Assembly (NCBI GenBank): GCA_028713915.1
Contig: JAQTNK010000004.1
Span: 62,501 to 126,500 of the forward strand
Direction of reading: 5' to 3'
Length of the DNA stretch: 64,000 bases
Source: Rhodocyclaceae bacterium
GTDB lineage: Bacteria > Pseudomonadota > Gammaproteobacteria > Burkholderiales > Rhodocyclaceae
The position numbers were made by a program, and so were the translations under genes. Shown here one piece after another: positions 17,663 through 27,962 of this stretch (the first letter of the stretch is position 1; each line of letters starts with the position of its first letter). Below the pieces are notes generated by a model that was given only the letters and a program-made list of their open reading frames with translations, ran no database searches and was not told the origin of the DNA.

Positions 17663-18202
17663 ATGCGCAATAAATCCGTTATCTCGGAAGCGAGAGACAT
17701 TGGCCTGGCGGTCGAACTGATCGAGCTCGGCGCCCGCCTGCAGCTCCTGGAAGCCGAGACGAAACTCTCGCGCGAACGCCTGCTCAAGCTCTACAAGGAA
17801 GTCCGCGGCGAATCGCCGCCCAAGGGCATGCTGCCGTTTTCGACCGACTGGTTCATGACCTGGCAGCCGAATGTCCATGCTTCGCTGTTCATGGCCTATT
17901 TCCGCTTTTTCGAGAAGCACACGAAGCTGCGCGGCCTCGACCTGCTCATCAAGTCCTACCGCATGTATCTCGACCAGACCCGGCGCAACGGCATGGAAGA
18001 GGTGTTGTCGCTGACCCGCGCCTGGACCATGGTGCGGTTTTTCGACGCCCACATGCTGCAGATGGCGACGTGCACGGACTGCGGCGGCGACTTCGTCACC
18101 CACGCCCACGAGCCGACCAAGGGCTACGTCTGCGGCCTGTGCCACATGCCGGCGCGCGCCGGCAAGACCCGCCGCGCCGCCAGCCTCGCCGCCGTCGCCT
18201 GA
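17663..18202 (+). CDS. flhC: Flagellar master regulator subunit FlhC
   Basis: A 179-residue partner of FlhD. The zinc-binding cysteines sit at residues 137, 140, 157 and 160 (CTDC...CGLC), the same numbering as in the enteric protein. The helical DNA-contacting body (LIKSYRMYLDQTRRNG) is well conserved. A GGAGG ribosome site precedes the ATG. With FlhD it activates class II flagellar promoters, and the strong hairpin downstream separates it from motA. Confidence 0.96.
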   Translation: MRNKSVISEARDIGLAVELIELGARLQLLEAETKLSRERLLKLYKEVRGESPPKGMLPFSTDWFMTWQPNVHASLFMAYFRFFEKHTKLRGLDLLIKSYRMYLDQTRRNGMEEVLSLTRAWTMVRFFDAHMLQMATCTDCGGDFVTHAHEPTKGYVCGLCHMPARAGKTRRAASLAAVA

Positions 18203-18270
18203 TTGCGGGCGGCCGGCTTGCGCCGCCGGCGTTTCCTGAGGCCGGATACGGCCTGAGCGCGATTTTTTCG

Positions 18271-18298
18271 TCCTTGCCGACATTAGTGTCGGCAAGGA
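18271..18298. terminator. Strong 12-bp hairpin between flhC and motA
   Basis: Perfect inverted repeat TCCTTGCCGACA / TGTCGGCAAGGA with loop TTAG. On the plus strand it is followed only by TTTCC. T6 lies just before it, which would serve as the U tract on the minus strand. It is probably the flhDC terminator despite its weak plus-strand tail. Confidence 0.6.
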
Positions 18299-18350
18299 TT
18301 TCCGCTATCATTGCGCACTCACGTCGGTGGGGCGCGCAGGGAGGCGGTTA

Positions 18351-19211
18351 ATGTTCGTCATTGTGGGTTACGTGGTCGTTCTCGGCGCCGTGCTGGGTGG
18401 GTTCATTCTCGCCGGCGGGCATGTCCATGCCCTGATCCAGCCGACCGAATTGCTGACGATCGCCGGGTCTGCCGTGGGCTCCCTGCTGGTGGGCAATCCG
18501 CCCAACGTCATCAAGGCTATTCTCGCGGCGCTGCCGACGGTGTTGAAGGGCTCGTCCCTCAACAAGGCGCTCTACATGGATCTGCTGGCGATGCTCTACG
18601 AGATCCTCTCCAAGGTGCGCAAGGAAGGCCTGATGTCGATCGAGGGCGACGTCGAGAATCCCGAGTCGAGCCCGATTTTTTCCAAGTACCCGGCCATCGC
18701 CGGCAACCATCACGCGATGGAATTTCTCTGCGACTATCTGCGCATGATGGTGGGCGGCAACCTCAACGCCTTCGAGATCGAAAACCTGATGGACAACGAG
18801 ATCGAAACCCATCATCACGAAGGCGAAGTTCCGGTGCACGCGATCTCGAAGGTCTCGGATGCCTTGCCCGCCTTCGGCATCGTGTCTTGCGTCATGGGCG
18901 TGGTGCACACCATGGAATCGGTGGGGATTCCGCCGGCCGAACTCGGCAAGCTGATCGCCGCGGCGCTGGTCGGCACCTTCCTCGGCATTCTGCTTTCCTA
19001 TGGCTTCGTCGGTCCGATCGCGACCGCGCTCGAGCACAAGCTGGCCGAGAATTCGAAAATGTTCCAGACCATGAAGGTGGTCCTGCTGGCCAGCATGAAC
19101 GGCTACGCGCCGCAGGTGGCCGTCGAATTCGGCCGCAAGGTGCTGTTCTCCGCCGACCGCCCGACCTTCATCGAACTCGAAGACGACCTCAAGGCGCGCA
19201 AGGGCAAGTGA
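18351..19211 (+). CDS. motA: Flagellar stator protein MotA
   Basis: A 286-residue four-helix inner-membrane stator subunit of the proton-type MotA family. Membrane segments lie near residues 1-25, 30-50, 165-190 and 200-225. The cytoplasmic loop has the rotor-interacting charged residues in SKVRKEGLMSIEGDVE. The start is the ATG with GGGAGG upstream; a longer frame begins 24 bases earlier. It pairs with motB 7 bases downstream. A second stator pair lies at 49.3-50.8 kb. Confidence 0.95.
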   Translation: MFVIVGYVVVLGAVLGGFILAGGHVHALIQPTELLTIAGSAVGSLLVGNPPNVIKAILAALPTVLKGSSLNKALYMDLLAMLYEILSKVRKEGLMSIEGDVENPESSPIFSKYPAIAGNHHAMEFLCDYLRMMVGGNLNAFEIENLMDNEIETHHHEGEVPVHAISKVSDALPAFGIVSCVMGVVHTMESVGIPPAELGKLIAAALVGTFLGILLSYGFVGPIATALEHKLAENSKMFQTMKVVLLASMNGYAPQVAVEFGRKVLFSADRPTFIELEDDLKARKGK

Positions 19212-19218
19212 GCGCTAG

Positions 19219-20151
19219 ATGAGCGACGACACCCAACAGCCGATCGTTGTCAAGAAGATCAAGAAAGGCGGCGGCGCGGCGCACGGCGGCGCCTGGAAGA
19301 TCGCCTATGCCGACTTCGTGACGGCGATGATGGCGTTCTTCCTGCTGATGTGGTTGCTGGGTTCGACCACCAAAGGCGATCTCAAGGGCATTGCCGACTA
19401 TTTTTCGACGCCGCTCAAGGTGTCCATGCTCGGCGGCTCGGGTTCCGGCGACGCCACGTCCGTCATCAACGGCGGCGGCGAGGACTTGACGCGCAGCTAC
19501 GGCCAGGTCAAGAAAGGCGAAAATCTGTCCGAACGCACGACCATGAATCTGCAGCGCATGAAGGAAGAATTCGAGCGCAAGGAGAAGGAGCGGCTGGAAG
19601 AGCTCAAGGTCGGCATCGAGAAGATGATCGACAACAGCCCCGCGCTGCGCCAGTTCAAGAGCCAGATGCTGCTCGACATCACCTCCGAGGGCCTGCGCAT
19701 CCAGATCGTCGACGAGAAGAACCGTCCCATGTTCGATCTGGCGAGCTCCGAACTCAAGCCTTACACGCGCGAGATCCTGCACGAGATCGGCAATGCGCTC
19801 AATCAGGTCGACAACAAGATTTCCCTGTCGGGGCATACCGACGCCACCCCCTATGCCGGCGGCAACAAGGGCTTCGGCAACTGGGAGCTGTCTACCAACC
19901 GCGCCAACGCCTCGCGGCGCGAACTGCTTGCCGGCGGCATGGACGAAGGCAAGATCATGCGGGTGGTCGGCTTGGCGTCGACGGTCCTCTATGACAAACA
20001 GGACCCCTACAATCCGATCAATCGGCGCATCAGCATCGTCGTCATGAACAAGCGTACCGAAGAGGCGATCATGCGCGACGGCGCCGCCTTGCCGGATGAG
20101 GACAAGAGCGACCAGACCCAGCAAGCCGCCGCCGCGGCCAACCCGCACTGA
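19219..20151 (+). CDS. motB: Flagellar stator protein MotB
   Basis: A 310-residue stator anchor. The single membrane helix contains the ion-binding Asp at residue 32 (AYADFVTAMMAFF), the same position as in E. coli MotB. A plug/linker region follows. The C-terminal OmpA-like peptidoglycan-binding domain shows SLSGHTDATPYAGG and NWELSTNRANASRREL. It ends in a Gln/Ala-rich tail. Confidence 0.95.
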   Translation: MSDDTQQPIVVKKIKKGGGAAHGGAWKIAYADFVTAMMAFFLLMWLLGSTTKGDLKGIADYFSTPLKVSMLGGSGSGDATSVINGGGEDLTRSYGQVKKGENLSERTTMNLQRMKEEFERKEKERLEELKVGIEKMIDNSPALRQFKSQMLLDITSEGLRIQIVDEKNRPMFDLASSELKPYTREILHEIGNALNQVDNKISLSGHTDATPYAGGNKGFGNWELSTNRANASRRELLAGGMDEGKIMRVVGLASTVLYDKQDPYNPINRRISIVVMNKRTEEAIMRDGAALPDEDKSDQTQQAAAAANPH

Positions 20152-20219
20152 CAGTCAGGTAGAATCCGGGGACTTCCTGGGCTCCCCGCAAACCGCGCCC
20201 GGATCATTGATGACGGAAT

Positions 20220-21440
20220 ATGAAATTTTTCGGCAGATCATTCTGGATCGGTACCGGTTGGACGGCCCTGGTGGGCTGGGGATTCTATGCATTTTCCCCG
20301 CTCGGACAGGCCGGCGCGACGGCCATCGCGGCATTCGTCCTGATCGGCCTCGGCTGGCACGCCGCCGCCTTCGGCGCCACGAGCGCGCAGGGCTGCGCCG
20401 CCGCCGAAGCGCAATTGCGCGAGGAAGAGCGCACCCTGATGGCCGAATTCCACCGCTTGCTGGCCGAGTGCGTCAAGGAATTCACGAGCCAGTACGCCGC
20501 CATCCAGGGTGAGATTGAACGCGTCCAGTCCTTGCTCGCCGAGGCGATCGCGCAGCTCACGCAAAGCTTTCAGGGCATGCACGATCAGGCCGACCAGCAG
20601 CGCCAGCTGGCCGTCTCCGTGACCTCGGGCGCGGCGGACAGCGAAGAGGGCGTGCGTTTCGACGAGTTCGTGCTCAACACTTCCGGCGTCATGCAGCGCG
20701 TCGTCGACAGCGTCGTCGGCAACAGTCGGCTGGGCATGGAACTGGTGGAACTCACCGACGGCATCGCCCAGCGTGCCCGCGACGTGCAAAGCATCCTGTC
20801 CGAGATCGGCTCGATCGCCAAGCAGACCAACCTGCTTGCCCTCAACGCCGCCATCGAAGCGGCCCGCGCCGGCGAGGCCGGCCGCGGCTTCGCCGTGGTG
20901 GCCGACGAAGTGCGCGACCTCTCCGCCCGCACGACGCAGTTCTCGCAGCAGATCAACAGCCTGATGCAGGGCATGCAGGGATCGGTGCAGCAGACCGAGG
21001 ATGCGATCCAGCGCATGGCCAGCCAGGACATGACGTTCGCCCTCGAATCGAAGCAGCGCGTCGAGGAAATCATTCACACGATGGAGCGCCAGAACCGGCT
21101 GCGCAGCGACGCCATCGGCCGCCTCGGCGCGGCCGCGCACGAGATGGACGACCGCGTCAATGTCGCCATCACCGCCTTGCAGTTCCAGGACATGGTCTCG
21201 CAGCTCGTCGGCCATGTGAAGCGGCGCGTCGAGGCGCTCGACGGCGTCATGCGCCACATGGGCGACCTCGGCGAAGCCCTCAACCGCAATGCCGCCGCGG
21301 CCGACACCGGCGCCGCCATCGACGCGCTGAAGCGCGAAACCGCGAAGATCGCAACGAGTCTCCAGTCGCTGGCGACGGAGACGACCAAGAACCCTGTCGG
21401 CCAACGGGCGATGACCCAAGGCGACGTTGAACTCTTCTAG
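20220..21440 (+). CDS. Methyl-accepting chemotaxis protein without periplasmic domain, with CheZ-like tail motif
   Basis: A 406-residue receptor. Two membrane segments (about residues 8-25 and 32-50) are joined by only a few residues, so it has no periplasmic sensor. The signalling hairpin tip is canonical: [24 protein letters not shown] (in two parts: [24 protein letters not shown]). Beyond the hairpin, [11 protein letters not shown] (Asp324, Gln328) repeats the Asp-x3-Gln spacing of the CheZ phosphatase active site (QDLTGQ in the cheZ of this window). It sits directly upstream of cheY, 10 bases apart. A sensing role for an internal signal is inference. Confidence 0.88.
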   Translation: MKFFGRSFWIGTGWTALVGWGFYAFSPLGQAGATAIAAFVLIGLGWHAAAFGATSAQGCAAAEAQLREEERTLMAEFHRLLAECVKEFTSQYAAIQGEIERVQSLLAEAIAQLTQSFQGMHDQADQQRQLAVSVTSGAADSEEGVRFDEFVLNTSGVMQRVVDSVVGNSRLGMELVELTDGIAQRARDVQSILSEIGSIAKQTNLLALNAAIEAARAGEAGRGFAVVADEVRDLSARTTQFSQQINSLMQGMQGSVQQTEDAIQRMASQDMTFALESKQRVEEIIHTMERQNRLRSDAIGRLGAAAHEMDDRVNVAITALQFQDMVSQLVGHVKRRVEALDGVMRHMGDLGEALNRNAAAADTGAAIDALKRETAKIATSLQSLATETTKNPVGQRAMTQGDVELF

Positions 21441-21450
21441 GAGCCACACC

Positions 21451-21816
21451 ATGGCAAAGACCATTCTCGCGATCGACGATTCCGCCTCCATCCGCCAGAT
21501 GGTGGCGTTCACCCTGAAAAGCTCGGGCTACGAAGTCGTGGACGCCGTCGACGGCATGGACGGCCTCGACAAGGCCAAGGCCAAGAGCTTCAACCTGATC
21601 CTCACCGACCAGAACATGCCGCGCATGGACGGCCTGACGCTGATCAAGAGCCTGCGCGCCCTGCCGCAATACAAGACCGTTCCCATCCTCATGCTGACCA
21701 CCGAATCGTCGGACGCCATGAAGCAGCAGGGACGCGCCGCCGGCGCCACCGGCTGGCTGGTCAAGCCCTTCGATCCGCAAAAGTTGATAGAGGTCGTCAA
21801 GAAAGTCATCGGCTGA
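21451..21816 (+). CDS. cheY: CheY-type response regulator
   Basis: A 121-residue single-domain receiver. Acidic pocket Asp-Asp in AIDDSAS, phospho-Asp in LILTDQNMPRMDG near residue 53, Thr in MLTTESS and Lys in VKPFD are all present. A ribosome site TAGGAG overlaps the stop of the receptor gene. It is more like the 'cheYI' class next to cheA than the canonical flagellar CheY at 39.5 kb. It may be the motor output or a phosphate sink. Confidence 0.93.
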   Translation: MAKTILAIDDSASIRQMVAFTLKSSGYEVVDAVDGMDGLDKAKAKSFNLILTDQNMPRMDGLTLIKSLRALPQYKTVPILMLTTESSDAMKQQGRAAGATGWLVKPFDPQKLIEVVKKVIG

Positions 21817-21850
21817 CCGTCGCGTCCCAATCTCATTTCCGGGAGGCGTT

Positions 21851-24103
21851 ATGGCTATCGACATGAGCCAGTTTTTCCAGGTCTTCTATGAGGAGACTGC
21901 GGAACACCTGGCGAGCATGGAATCCCTGTTGCTCGCGCTGGACATCGCGAATCCGGACGCCGAGCAACTCAACGCGGTGTTCCGCGCCGCGCACTCGATC
22001 AAGGGTTCGGCGGGAACCTTCGGCTTCACCGACCTGGCGCAGGTCACGCACATTCTCGAAAATCTGCTCGATCGCATCCGCAAGGGCGAACTGGCGCTGC
22101 GCGAGGAAATGATCGACGCCTTCCTCGATGCCGGCGACGTGCTGAAAGTCCTGCTCGCGGTGCACAAGGGCGAAGGCGAGGCGAACCAGGTGGACGTCGA
22201 GACGATCTGCGCGCGGCTGCGCGAGTTGACGACCAGCCCGGCGGCCGCGCCTGCCGCCGCAGCTGCCACCGTTGCCGCGGTCGCCGCGCCGGCGCCGGCT
22301 GCCGCTGCCCAACCGGCGGCCGGCTTCGATTTGTACTTCGTGCTCGAAGGCGACGAGCCGGCCGTCCAGCGCACGCTCGACGCCGTGATGGCGGAACTCG
22401 GCACGTACGGCACCGTGCGCGTCAGCGAGCGCCCCGCCGTGGCCGGGCAGCCTTGGCACGTCGAGCTTGCCGGCGCCGCCGACGCCGATCTCGTGCGCTC
22501 GGTGCTCGATTTCGTCGCCCGCAGCGACAGCATCCGCGTCTTGCCGCTGGGAGTGGCCGCCGTCGCCGAAACCGCCTACGGCTTCTTCGAGCCGCAACCC
22601 GGCAACGCGCCGGCGCCGGCCGCAGCGGCCGACGAAGCGTACGGCTTTTTCGAGCCCTTGCCGGCGGCGGCGCCGCAAGCGCAAGCCAGCGCGGATTCCG
22701 CCGACGGCGCCTACGGTTTCTTCGTCGATCCCGCGGCGCCGCCGCCCGCCGCGTTGCCGCCCGTCAAGCCCGACGACGGCGACGGCTACGGCTTTTTCGT
22801 CGACGTTGCCGCCCCGGCGGCCGCGGCCGCGGCCGTGCCGGCGCCGAAGCCGGCGCCGCCGGTCGTTGTCAGCGAGAAGGCCGAGGCCAGGCGACCGGCC
22901 GCCGCCGCGGCCAAGCCGGGCGCCGACACCTCGATCCGCGTCGGCGTCGAGAAGGTCGACCAGCTGATCAACCTCGTCGGCGAATTGGTGATCACCCAGG
23001 CCATGCTCGCCGAGTCGGTGTCGGCGGTCGACCCGGTGCGCTTCGAGCGCCTGATCAGCGGCCTGGCGCAGCTCGAGCGCAACACGCGCGACATCCAGGA
23101 ATCGGTGATGTCGATCCGCATGATGCCGATGTCGGTCGTCTTCAGCCGCTTCCCGCGCGTGGTGCGCGAACTGTCGCAAAAGCTCGGCAAGAAGGTCGAA
23201 CTGAAGCTGATCGGCGAGGATACCGAGCTCGACAAGGGACTCATCGAACGCATCGCCGATCCGCTCACCCACCTTGTCCGGAACAGCCTCGACCACGGCG
23301 TCGAAATGCCCGACGATCGCATCGCCAAGGGCAAGCAGCCGACCGGCACCATCACGCTCAAGGCTTACCATCAGAGCGGCAACGTCGTCATCGAGGTCGG
23401 CGACGACGGCGCCGGCTTGAGCCGCCAGAAGATACTGGCCAAGGCCAAGGAGCGCGGCCTGCCGGTGTCCGAGCAAATGACCGACCAGGAAGTCTGGCAG
23501 CTGATTTTCGAAGCCGGCTTCTCGACCGCCGACCAGGTCACCGAGGTGTCCGGCCGCGGCGTCGGCATGGACGTCGTCAAGCGCAACATCGGCGCCTTGG
23601 GCGGCCGCGTCGACATCCAGTCGATGACGGGCATCGGCACGCGCATGACGGTCAAGCTGCCGCTGACCCTGGCGATCCTCGACGGCATGTCGGTGGCGGT
23701 CGGCCGCGAGATCTACATCGCGCCGCTCGGCTACGTCATCGAGTCGCTGCAGGCGGACCGCAGCATGATCAAGAGCGTGTCCGGCGTCGAGCGCCTGATC
23801 CAGGTGCGCGACGAATACCTGCCGGTGATCGCGCTGCACGAGATCTTCCGCATTCCCGGCGCGGTCACCGCGCTGGACCAGGGCATCATGGTCATCCTCG
23901 AATCCGACGGCGTCAAGGCGGCGCTGTACGTCGACGCCATGGTCGGCCAGCAGCAGGTGGTCATCAAGAGCCTCGAATCGAACTACCGCAAAGTCAGCGG
24001 CATTTCCGGCGCCACCATCATGGGCGACGGCCATGTCGCGCTGATCCTCGACGTCCCGGCGCTGGTGGGCATGGCGCGCGCCGCGCTGCCTGCCGCTGCC
24101 TAG
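21851..24103 (+). CDS. cheA: Chemotaxis histidine kinase CheA with YGFF-repeat linker
   Basis: A 750-residue kinase. P1 (residues 1-110) has the phospho-His in AHSIKGSAGTFGF. A P2-like domain covers about 155-235 (FDLYFVLEGDEPAVQ). A Pro/Ala-rich linker at 240-350 carries four copies of a [AG]YGFF[EV] motif at Tyr 243, 264, 288 and 313. P3 dimerisation follows, then P4 ATPase (HLVRNSLDHGVE, DDGAGL, FSTADQVTEVSGRGVGMD) and a CheW-like P5 (LPLTLAILDGM). It phosphorylates CheY and CheB. cheW follows after 29 bases. Confidence 0.96.
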   Translation: MAIDMSQFFQVFYEETAEHLASMESLLLALDIANPDAEQLNAVFRAAHSIKGSAGTFGFTDLAQVTHILENLLDRIRKGELALREEMIDAFLDAGDVLKVLLAVHKGEGEANQVDVETICARLRELTTSPAAAPAAAAATVAAVAAPAPAAAAQPAAGFDLYFVLEGDEPAVQRTLDAVMAELGTYGTVRVSERPAVAGQPWHVELAGAADADLVRSVLDFVARSDSIRVLPLGVAAVAETAYGFFEPQPGNAPAPAAAADEAYGFFEPLPAAAPQAQASADSADGAYGFFVDPAAPPPAALPPVKPDDGDGYGFFVDVAAPAAAAAAVPAPKPAPPVVVSEKAEARRPAAAAAKPGADTSIRVGVEKVDQLINLVGELVITQAMLAESVSAVDPVRFERLISGLAQLERNTRDIQESVMSIRMMPMSVVFSRFPRVVRELSQKLGKKVELKLIGEDTELDKGLIERIADPLTHLVRNSLDHGVEMPDDRIAKGKQPTGTITLKAYHQSGNVVIEVGDDGAGLSRQKILAKAKERGLPVSEQMTDQEVWQLIFEAGFSTADQVTEVSGRGVGMDVVKRNIGALGGRVDIQSMTGIGTRMTVKLPLTLAILDGMSVAVGREIYIAPLGYVIESLQADRSMIKSVSGVERLIQVRDEYLPVIALHEIFRIPGAVTALDQGIMVILESDGVKAALYVDAMVGQQQVVIKSLESNYRKVSGISGATIMGDGHVALILDVPALVGMARAALPAAA

Positions 24104-24132
24104 TTACCGCTTAATTTCCCCAGGAGCACAGC

Positions 24133-24642
24133 ATGGCCTACGACAACGCCAAACCGCAAGGCGAGGACACCGGGGAAGGCAGTTTCGCCCAGGAATACCT
24201 GACCTTCACCCTCGGCCCCGAGGAATATGCCATAGACATACTCAAGGTGCAGGAGATCCGCGGCTACGAGCAGCCGACCACCATCGCCAATGCGCCGGAA
24301 TTCATCAAGGGCGTCATCAACCTGCGCGGCACCATCGTGCCGATCGTCGACCTGCGCATCAAGTTCGGCGTCGGCGTGGCCGAGTACACGGCCTTCACCG
24401 TGGTGATCATTCTGAACATCGGCAGCCGCGTCGTCGGCATCGTCGTCGATGGCGTCTCCGACGTCACCAGCCTGCGCTCCGACCAGGTGCGGCCGGCGCC
24501 GGAGTTCGCCGCCACCGTCAGTACCCACTACATCGAAGGGCTCGGCACGCTCGGCGAGCGCATGCTGATCGTGGTGGACATCGAGAAGTTGATGCTGTCC
24601 GCCGAAATGGCCCTGGTGGATGACGCCGTCGCGCACGCCTGA
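24133..24642 (+). CDS. cheW: Chemotaxis coupling protein CheW
   Basis: A 169-residue adaptor linking receptors to CheA. Family hallmarks include [36 protein letters not shown] and the Val-rich core [16 protein letters not shown] ribosome site precedes the ATG. It sits between cheA and the two PAS receptors. Confidence 0.96.
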   Translation: MAYDNAKPQGEDTGEGSFAQEYLTFTLGPEEYAIDILKVQEIRGYEQPTTIANAPEFIKGVINLRGTIVPIVDLRIKFGVGVAEYTAFTVVIILNIGSRVVGIVVDGVSDVTSLRSDQVRPAPEFAATVSTHYIEGLGTLGERMLIVVDIEKLMLSAEMALVDDAVAHA

Positions 24643-24673
24643 ACACACCTGACCCCTCGATAACGAAGACACC

Positions 24674-27600
24674 ATGAGAACCAATCTTCCGGTAACCCAG
24701 AACGAAATCCTGCTGAGCGACGACACGCTGATCGTCTCGAAGACGGACCTCAAGGGGCGCATCACCTACGTCAACAAGGGCTTTCTCGACATCAGCGGCT
24801 ATACCGAGGAAGAACTGATCGGCGAGCCGCACAACATCGTGCGCCATCCGGACATGCCGCCCGAGGCCTTCGCGGATCTCTGGAAAGTGCTGAAGGAAGA
24901 GCGTCCCTGGGTCGGCTACGTCAAGAACCGCTGCAAGAACGGCGACTTCTACTGGGTCGAGGCGCACGCGGCGCCGATGTGGGAGGGCACGCAAGTCGTC
25001 GGCTACCTGTCGGTGCGCTACAAGCCGCCGCGCGACAAGGTCGAGGCCGCCGAAGGCGCCTATCGCCTGTTCCGCGAGAAGAAGGCCGGCGGCCTGATGG
25101 TCAGCGAAGGCTGGGTGGCGTCGACCGGGCCGTTCGCGCGCCTGCGGCGCGCGCTGGCCGATTCGTCGATTTCGACCAAGATCATGCTGGGTTGCGTGGC
25201 TGGCGCCGTGGCCATCATGAGCGCGACGACGCTGTTCCTCGGACAGCATCTGTCGTCCGCCCTCGGCGCGCAGGGCGAGGCCGAGCTCAAGCAGAATCTC
25301 GGATTGATCCGCGGCATGGTCGAGGTGCGCGCCAACGCCATGCGCAACGAGGCGGTGCGGCTCAACGACCTCTTCGCCGGCTATTTCCCGGAAGGCTTCA
25401 GCGTCGAAGCCGCGGCCGACGTGCCCGTCCTCAAGTCGGGCAAGACGGTCATGAACCAGCGCAGCGACGAGGTCGACCGCTTCGGCGGGCTCACCCATGC
25501 GGTGGCGACGCTCTTCGTGCGCAAGGGCGACGACTTCATCCGCGTCGCCACCTCGGTGAAGAACGAGAAGGGCGAGCGCGCCATCGGCACGCTGCTGGCG
25601 AAGGACCACCCGGGCCGCGCCAAGCTGCTCGCCGGCGAACGCTTCGCCGGCCGCGCCAATCTTTTCGGCAAGGATTACTACACGTCCTACACGCCGATCA
25701 AGGGCGCCGACGGCCAGGTGATCGGCGCCACCTTCGTCGGCATGGACGTGTCGACGGAAATCGCCGCCCTGCGCCAGCAGATCAAGAACATCAAGATCGG
25801 CGACAGCGGCTACTTCTACGTGCTCGATGCCCAGCCCGGCAAGGACTACGGCACGCTCATCGTGCATCCGGCCAAGGAGGGCGCCAACATCCTCGCGGCC
25901 AAGGATGCCGACGGCCACGAGTTCATCAAGGAAATGCTCGACAAGAAGCAGGGCGTGATCCGCTATCCGTGGCTGAACAAGGAACTGGGCGAAACCGCGG
26001 CGCGCGAGAAGCTCGTCGTCTACGACACTTTTCCCGACTGGCAATGGACCATCGGCGGCGGCACCTACCTGGACGAATTCGAAGGCCTGTCGCGTTCGAT
26101 GCAGCATTATCTTTGGCTGACGTCGCTGCTGGTCATCGTCGTGCTGTTCCTGATGATCTTCTGGCTGGTGCGCGTCCTCGTCGGCCGTCCGCTGCACGAG
26201 CAGGTGATCCCGGCATTCCGCGCGCTGTCGGGCGGCAAATATGACAACGTGATCGATTGCGGCCGCAAGGATGAAATCGGCCAGGTGCTGCAGGGCATCG
26301 AGACCATGCAGAACCGCATCGGCTTCGAGGTCGCCGAGACCAAGCGCACCGCCGACGAGATGACGCGCATCAAGATCGGCCTCGACAACGTGTCGGTGCC
26401 GATGACGATCTCCGGGGAGGACAACCGCCTGATCTACATGAACCTGGCCGCGGAGCAGTTGTGGCAGGGCATGGCCGCCGGCATCGCCGAGCGGCATCCG
26501 GGATTTACCGTGGCGAAGATGATCGGCGCGCCGCTGGCGCAATACTTCGAGGACGAGGAAATCACGGCGGCCTACCGCGCCGCGCTCAAGGAAGCGGGAA
26601 CCTTCAACACGGTGCTGGCGGGGCGCCATCTGCGGGTGACCGCCAGCCCCGTCTACGACGCCGCGGGCAGCTATCTGGGCCGCGTCTCGCAATGGCTCGA
26701 CCGCACCGCCGAAATCAAGGTCGAGCTGGAAGTCGCCGAGATCGTCGACGCCGCCACCATGGGCGTGCTGACCATGCGCGTCGGGCTCGAAGACAAGACC
26801 GGCTTCTTCTCCAGCCTCAGCCTGGGCATCAACAACCTGCTCGAGACCACGCAGAAGGCGCTCGAGTCGACCTCCGAAGTGCTCAATCGCGTCGCCCGCG
26901 GCGACCTGACGCGCACGGTGGACAATGATTACATCGGCATTTTCGGCGACTTGAAGGCGGACACGAACACGACGGTGGAGCGGCTGCGGGAAGTGGTGGG
27001 GCGGATCAAGGAAGCGTCGGAGGCGATCAACACGGCGTCGAAGGAAATCGCGGCGGGGAACCAGGATCTGTCGAGCCGGACGGAAGAGCAGGCGAGCAGT
27101 CTGGAAGAGACGGCGAGCTCGATGGAAGAGCTGAATGCGACGGTGAAGCAGAATGCCGAGAACGCGCGGCAAGCGAACGAACTGGCGCACAGCTCGAACG
27201 AGATCGCGACGCGCGGCGGCGAGATGGTGAAGCGCGTGGTGGCGACGATGGACGGCATCCAGGACAGTTCGAGGAAGATCGCGGACATCATCGGGGTGAT
27301 CGACAGCATCGCGTTCCAGACCAACATCCTGGCGCTGAACGCGGCGGTGGAAGCGGCGCGGGCGGGCGAGCAAGGACGCGGCTTCGCGGTGGTGGCGACG
27401 GAAGTGCGCAACCTGGCGCAGCGCAGTGCGACGGCGGCGAAGGAGATCAAGGCGCTGATCGCGGAGTCGGTGGACAAGGTGGAAGGCGGGGCGAAGCTGG
27501 TGCAGCAGGCGGGCAGCACGATGGACGAAGTGGTGAATTCGTTCCAGCGGGTGGCGGCGCTGGTGGGGGACATCACGGCGGCGAGCCGGGAGCAGAGCTC

Positions 27601-27907
27601 GGGCATCGAGCAGGTGACGCAGGCGGTGAGCCAGATGGACGAAGTGACGCAGCAGAACGCGGCCCTGGTGGAAGAAGCGGCGGCGGCGGCGGAGAGCCTG
27701 GAGGAACAGGCGCAAGGGCTGGTGCAGGCGGTGGGCAGCTTCAAGCTGGCCGAAGGCAGCGCGGTGGGCGAGCCGCTGCGGACGCTGGCGGGGACGCCGC
27801 GGCTGGCGGCGACGCCCGCGCCGAAGGCGATGCCGGCGCCGGCGAAAGCGAAGCAGATACCGCCGCCCCACCTGGCCGGCGACGACGAAGAATGGGAAGA
27901 GTTCTGA
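24674..27907 (+). CDS. Aer-like PAS / Cache / PAS methyl-accepting chemotaxis protein
   Basis: A 1077-residue receptor. Residues 1-125 are an Aer-type PAS domain ([49 protein letters not shown]), the type that binds FAD for redox sensing. A membrane segment near 175-195 leads to a large periplasmic Cache-type domain to about 475 ([21 protein letters not shown] in parts, [11 protein letters not shown]), then a second membrane segment, a linker, a second PAS-like region near 570-690 and the signalling hairpin ([20 protein letters not shown]). The C-terminus ends EEWEEF, a WxxF-type CheR/CheB docking peptide. Its last 957 bases nearly duplicate those of the next gene. Confidence 0.92.
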   Translation: MRTNLPVTQNEILLSDDTLIVSKTDLKGRITYVNKGFLDISGYTEEELIGEPHNIVRHPDMPPEAFADLWKVLKEERPWVGYVKNRCKNGDFYWVEAHAAPMWEGTQVVGYLSVRYKPPRDKVEAAEGAYRLFREKKAGGLMVSEGWVASTGPFARLRRALADSSISTKIMLGCVAGAVAIMSATTLFLGQHLSSALGAQGEAELKQNLGLIRGMVEVRANAMRNEAVRLNDLFAGYFPEGFSVEAAADVPVLKSGKTVMNQRSDEVDRFGGLTHAVATLFVRKGDDFIRVATSVKNEKGERAIGTLLAKDHPGRAKLLAGERFAGRANLFGKDYYTSYTPIKGADGQVIGATFVGMDVSTEIAALRQQIKNIKIGDSGYFYVLDAQPGKDYGTLIVHPAKEGANILAAKDADGHEFIKEMLDKKQGVIRYPWLNKELGETAAREKLVVYDTFPDWQWTIGGGTYLDEFEGLSRSMQHYLWLTSLLVIVVLFLMIFWLVRVLVGRPLHEQVIPAFRALSGGKYDNVIDCGRKDEIGQVLQGIETMQNRIGFEVAETKRTADEMTRIKIGLDNVSVPMTISGEDNRLIYMNLAAEQLWQGMAAGIAERHPGFTVAKMIGAPLAQYFEDEEITAAYRAALKEAGTFNTVLAGRHLRVTASPVYDAAGSYLGRVSQWLDRTAEIKVELEVAEIVDAATMGVLTMRVGLEDKTGFFSSLSLGINNLLETTQKALESTSEVLNRVARGDLTRTVDNDYIGIFGDLKADTNTTVERLREVVGRIKEASEAINTASKEIAAGNQDLSSRTEEQASSLEETASSMEELNATVKQNAENARQANELAHSSNEIATRGGEMVKRVVATMDGIQDSSRKIADIIGVIDSIAFQTNILALNAAVEAARAGEQGRGFAVVATEVRNLAQRSATAAKEIKALIAESVDKVEGGAKLVQQAGSTMDEVVNSFQRVAALVGDITAASREQSSGIEQVTQAVSQMDEVTQQNAALVEEAAAAAESLEEQAQGLVQAVGSFKLAEGSAVGEPLRTLAGTPRLAATPAPKAMPAPAKAKQIPPPHLAGDDEEWEEF
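26951..27907 (+). repeat. Receptor signalling module, copy 1 of a 957-bp near-identical pair
   Basis: From TTGAAGGCGGACACG to the stop codon this segment aligns without gaps to 29817-30773 (constant offset 2866). I see only scattered, mostly silent differences. Its codon style (GCG, ACG, GGG, CTG) differs from the GCC/GGC-rich DNA just upstream. Confidence 0.9.
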
Positions 27908-27962
27908 ACTTCCGATCCGGGTGCCGGCCCCCCGTGCGGGCCATCGACAGCAGAGTGGCGAT

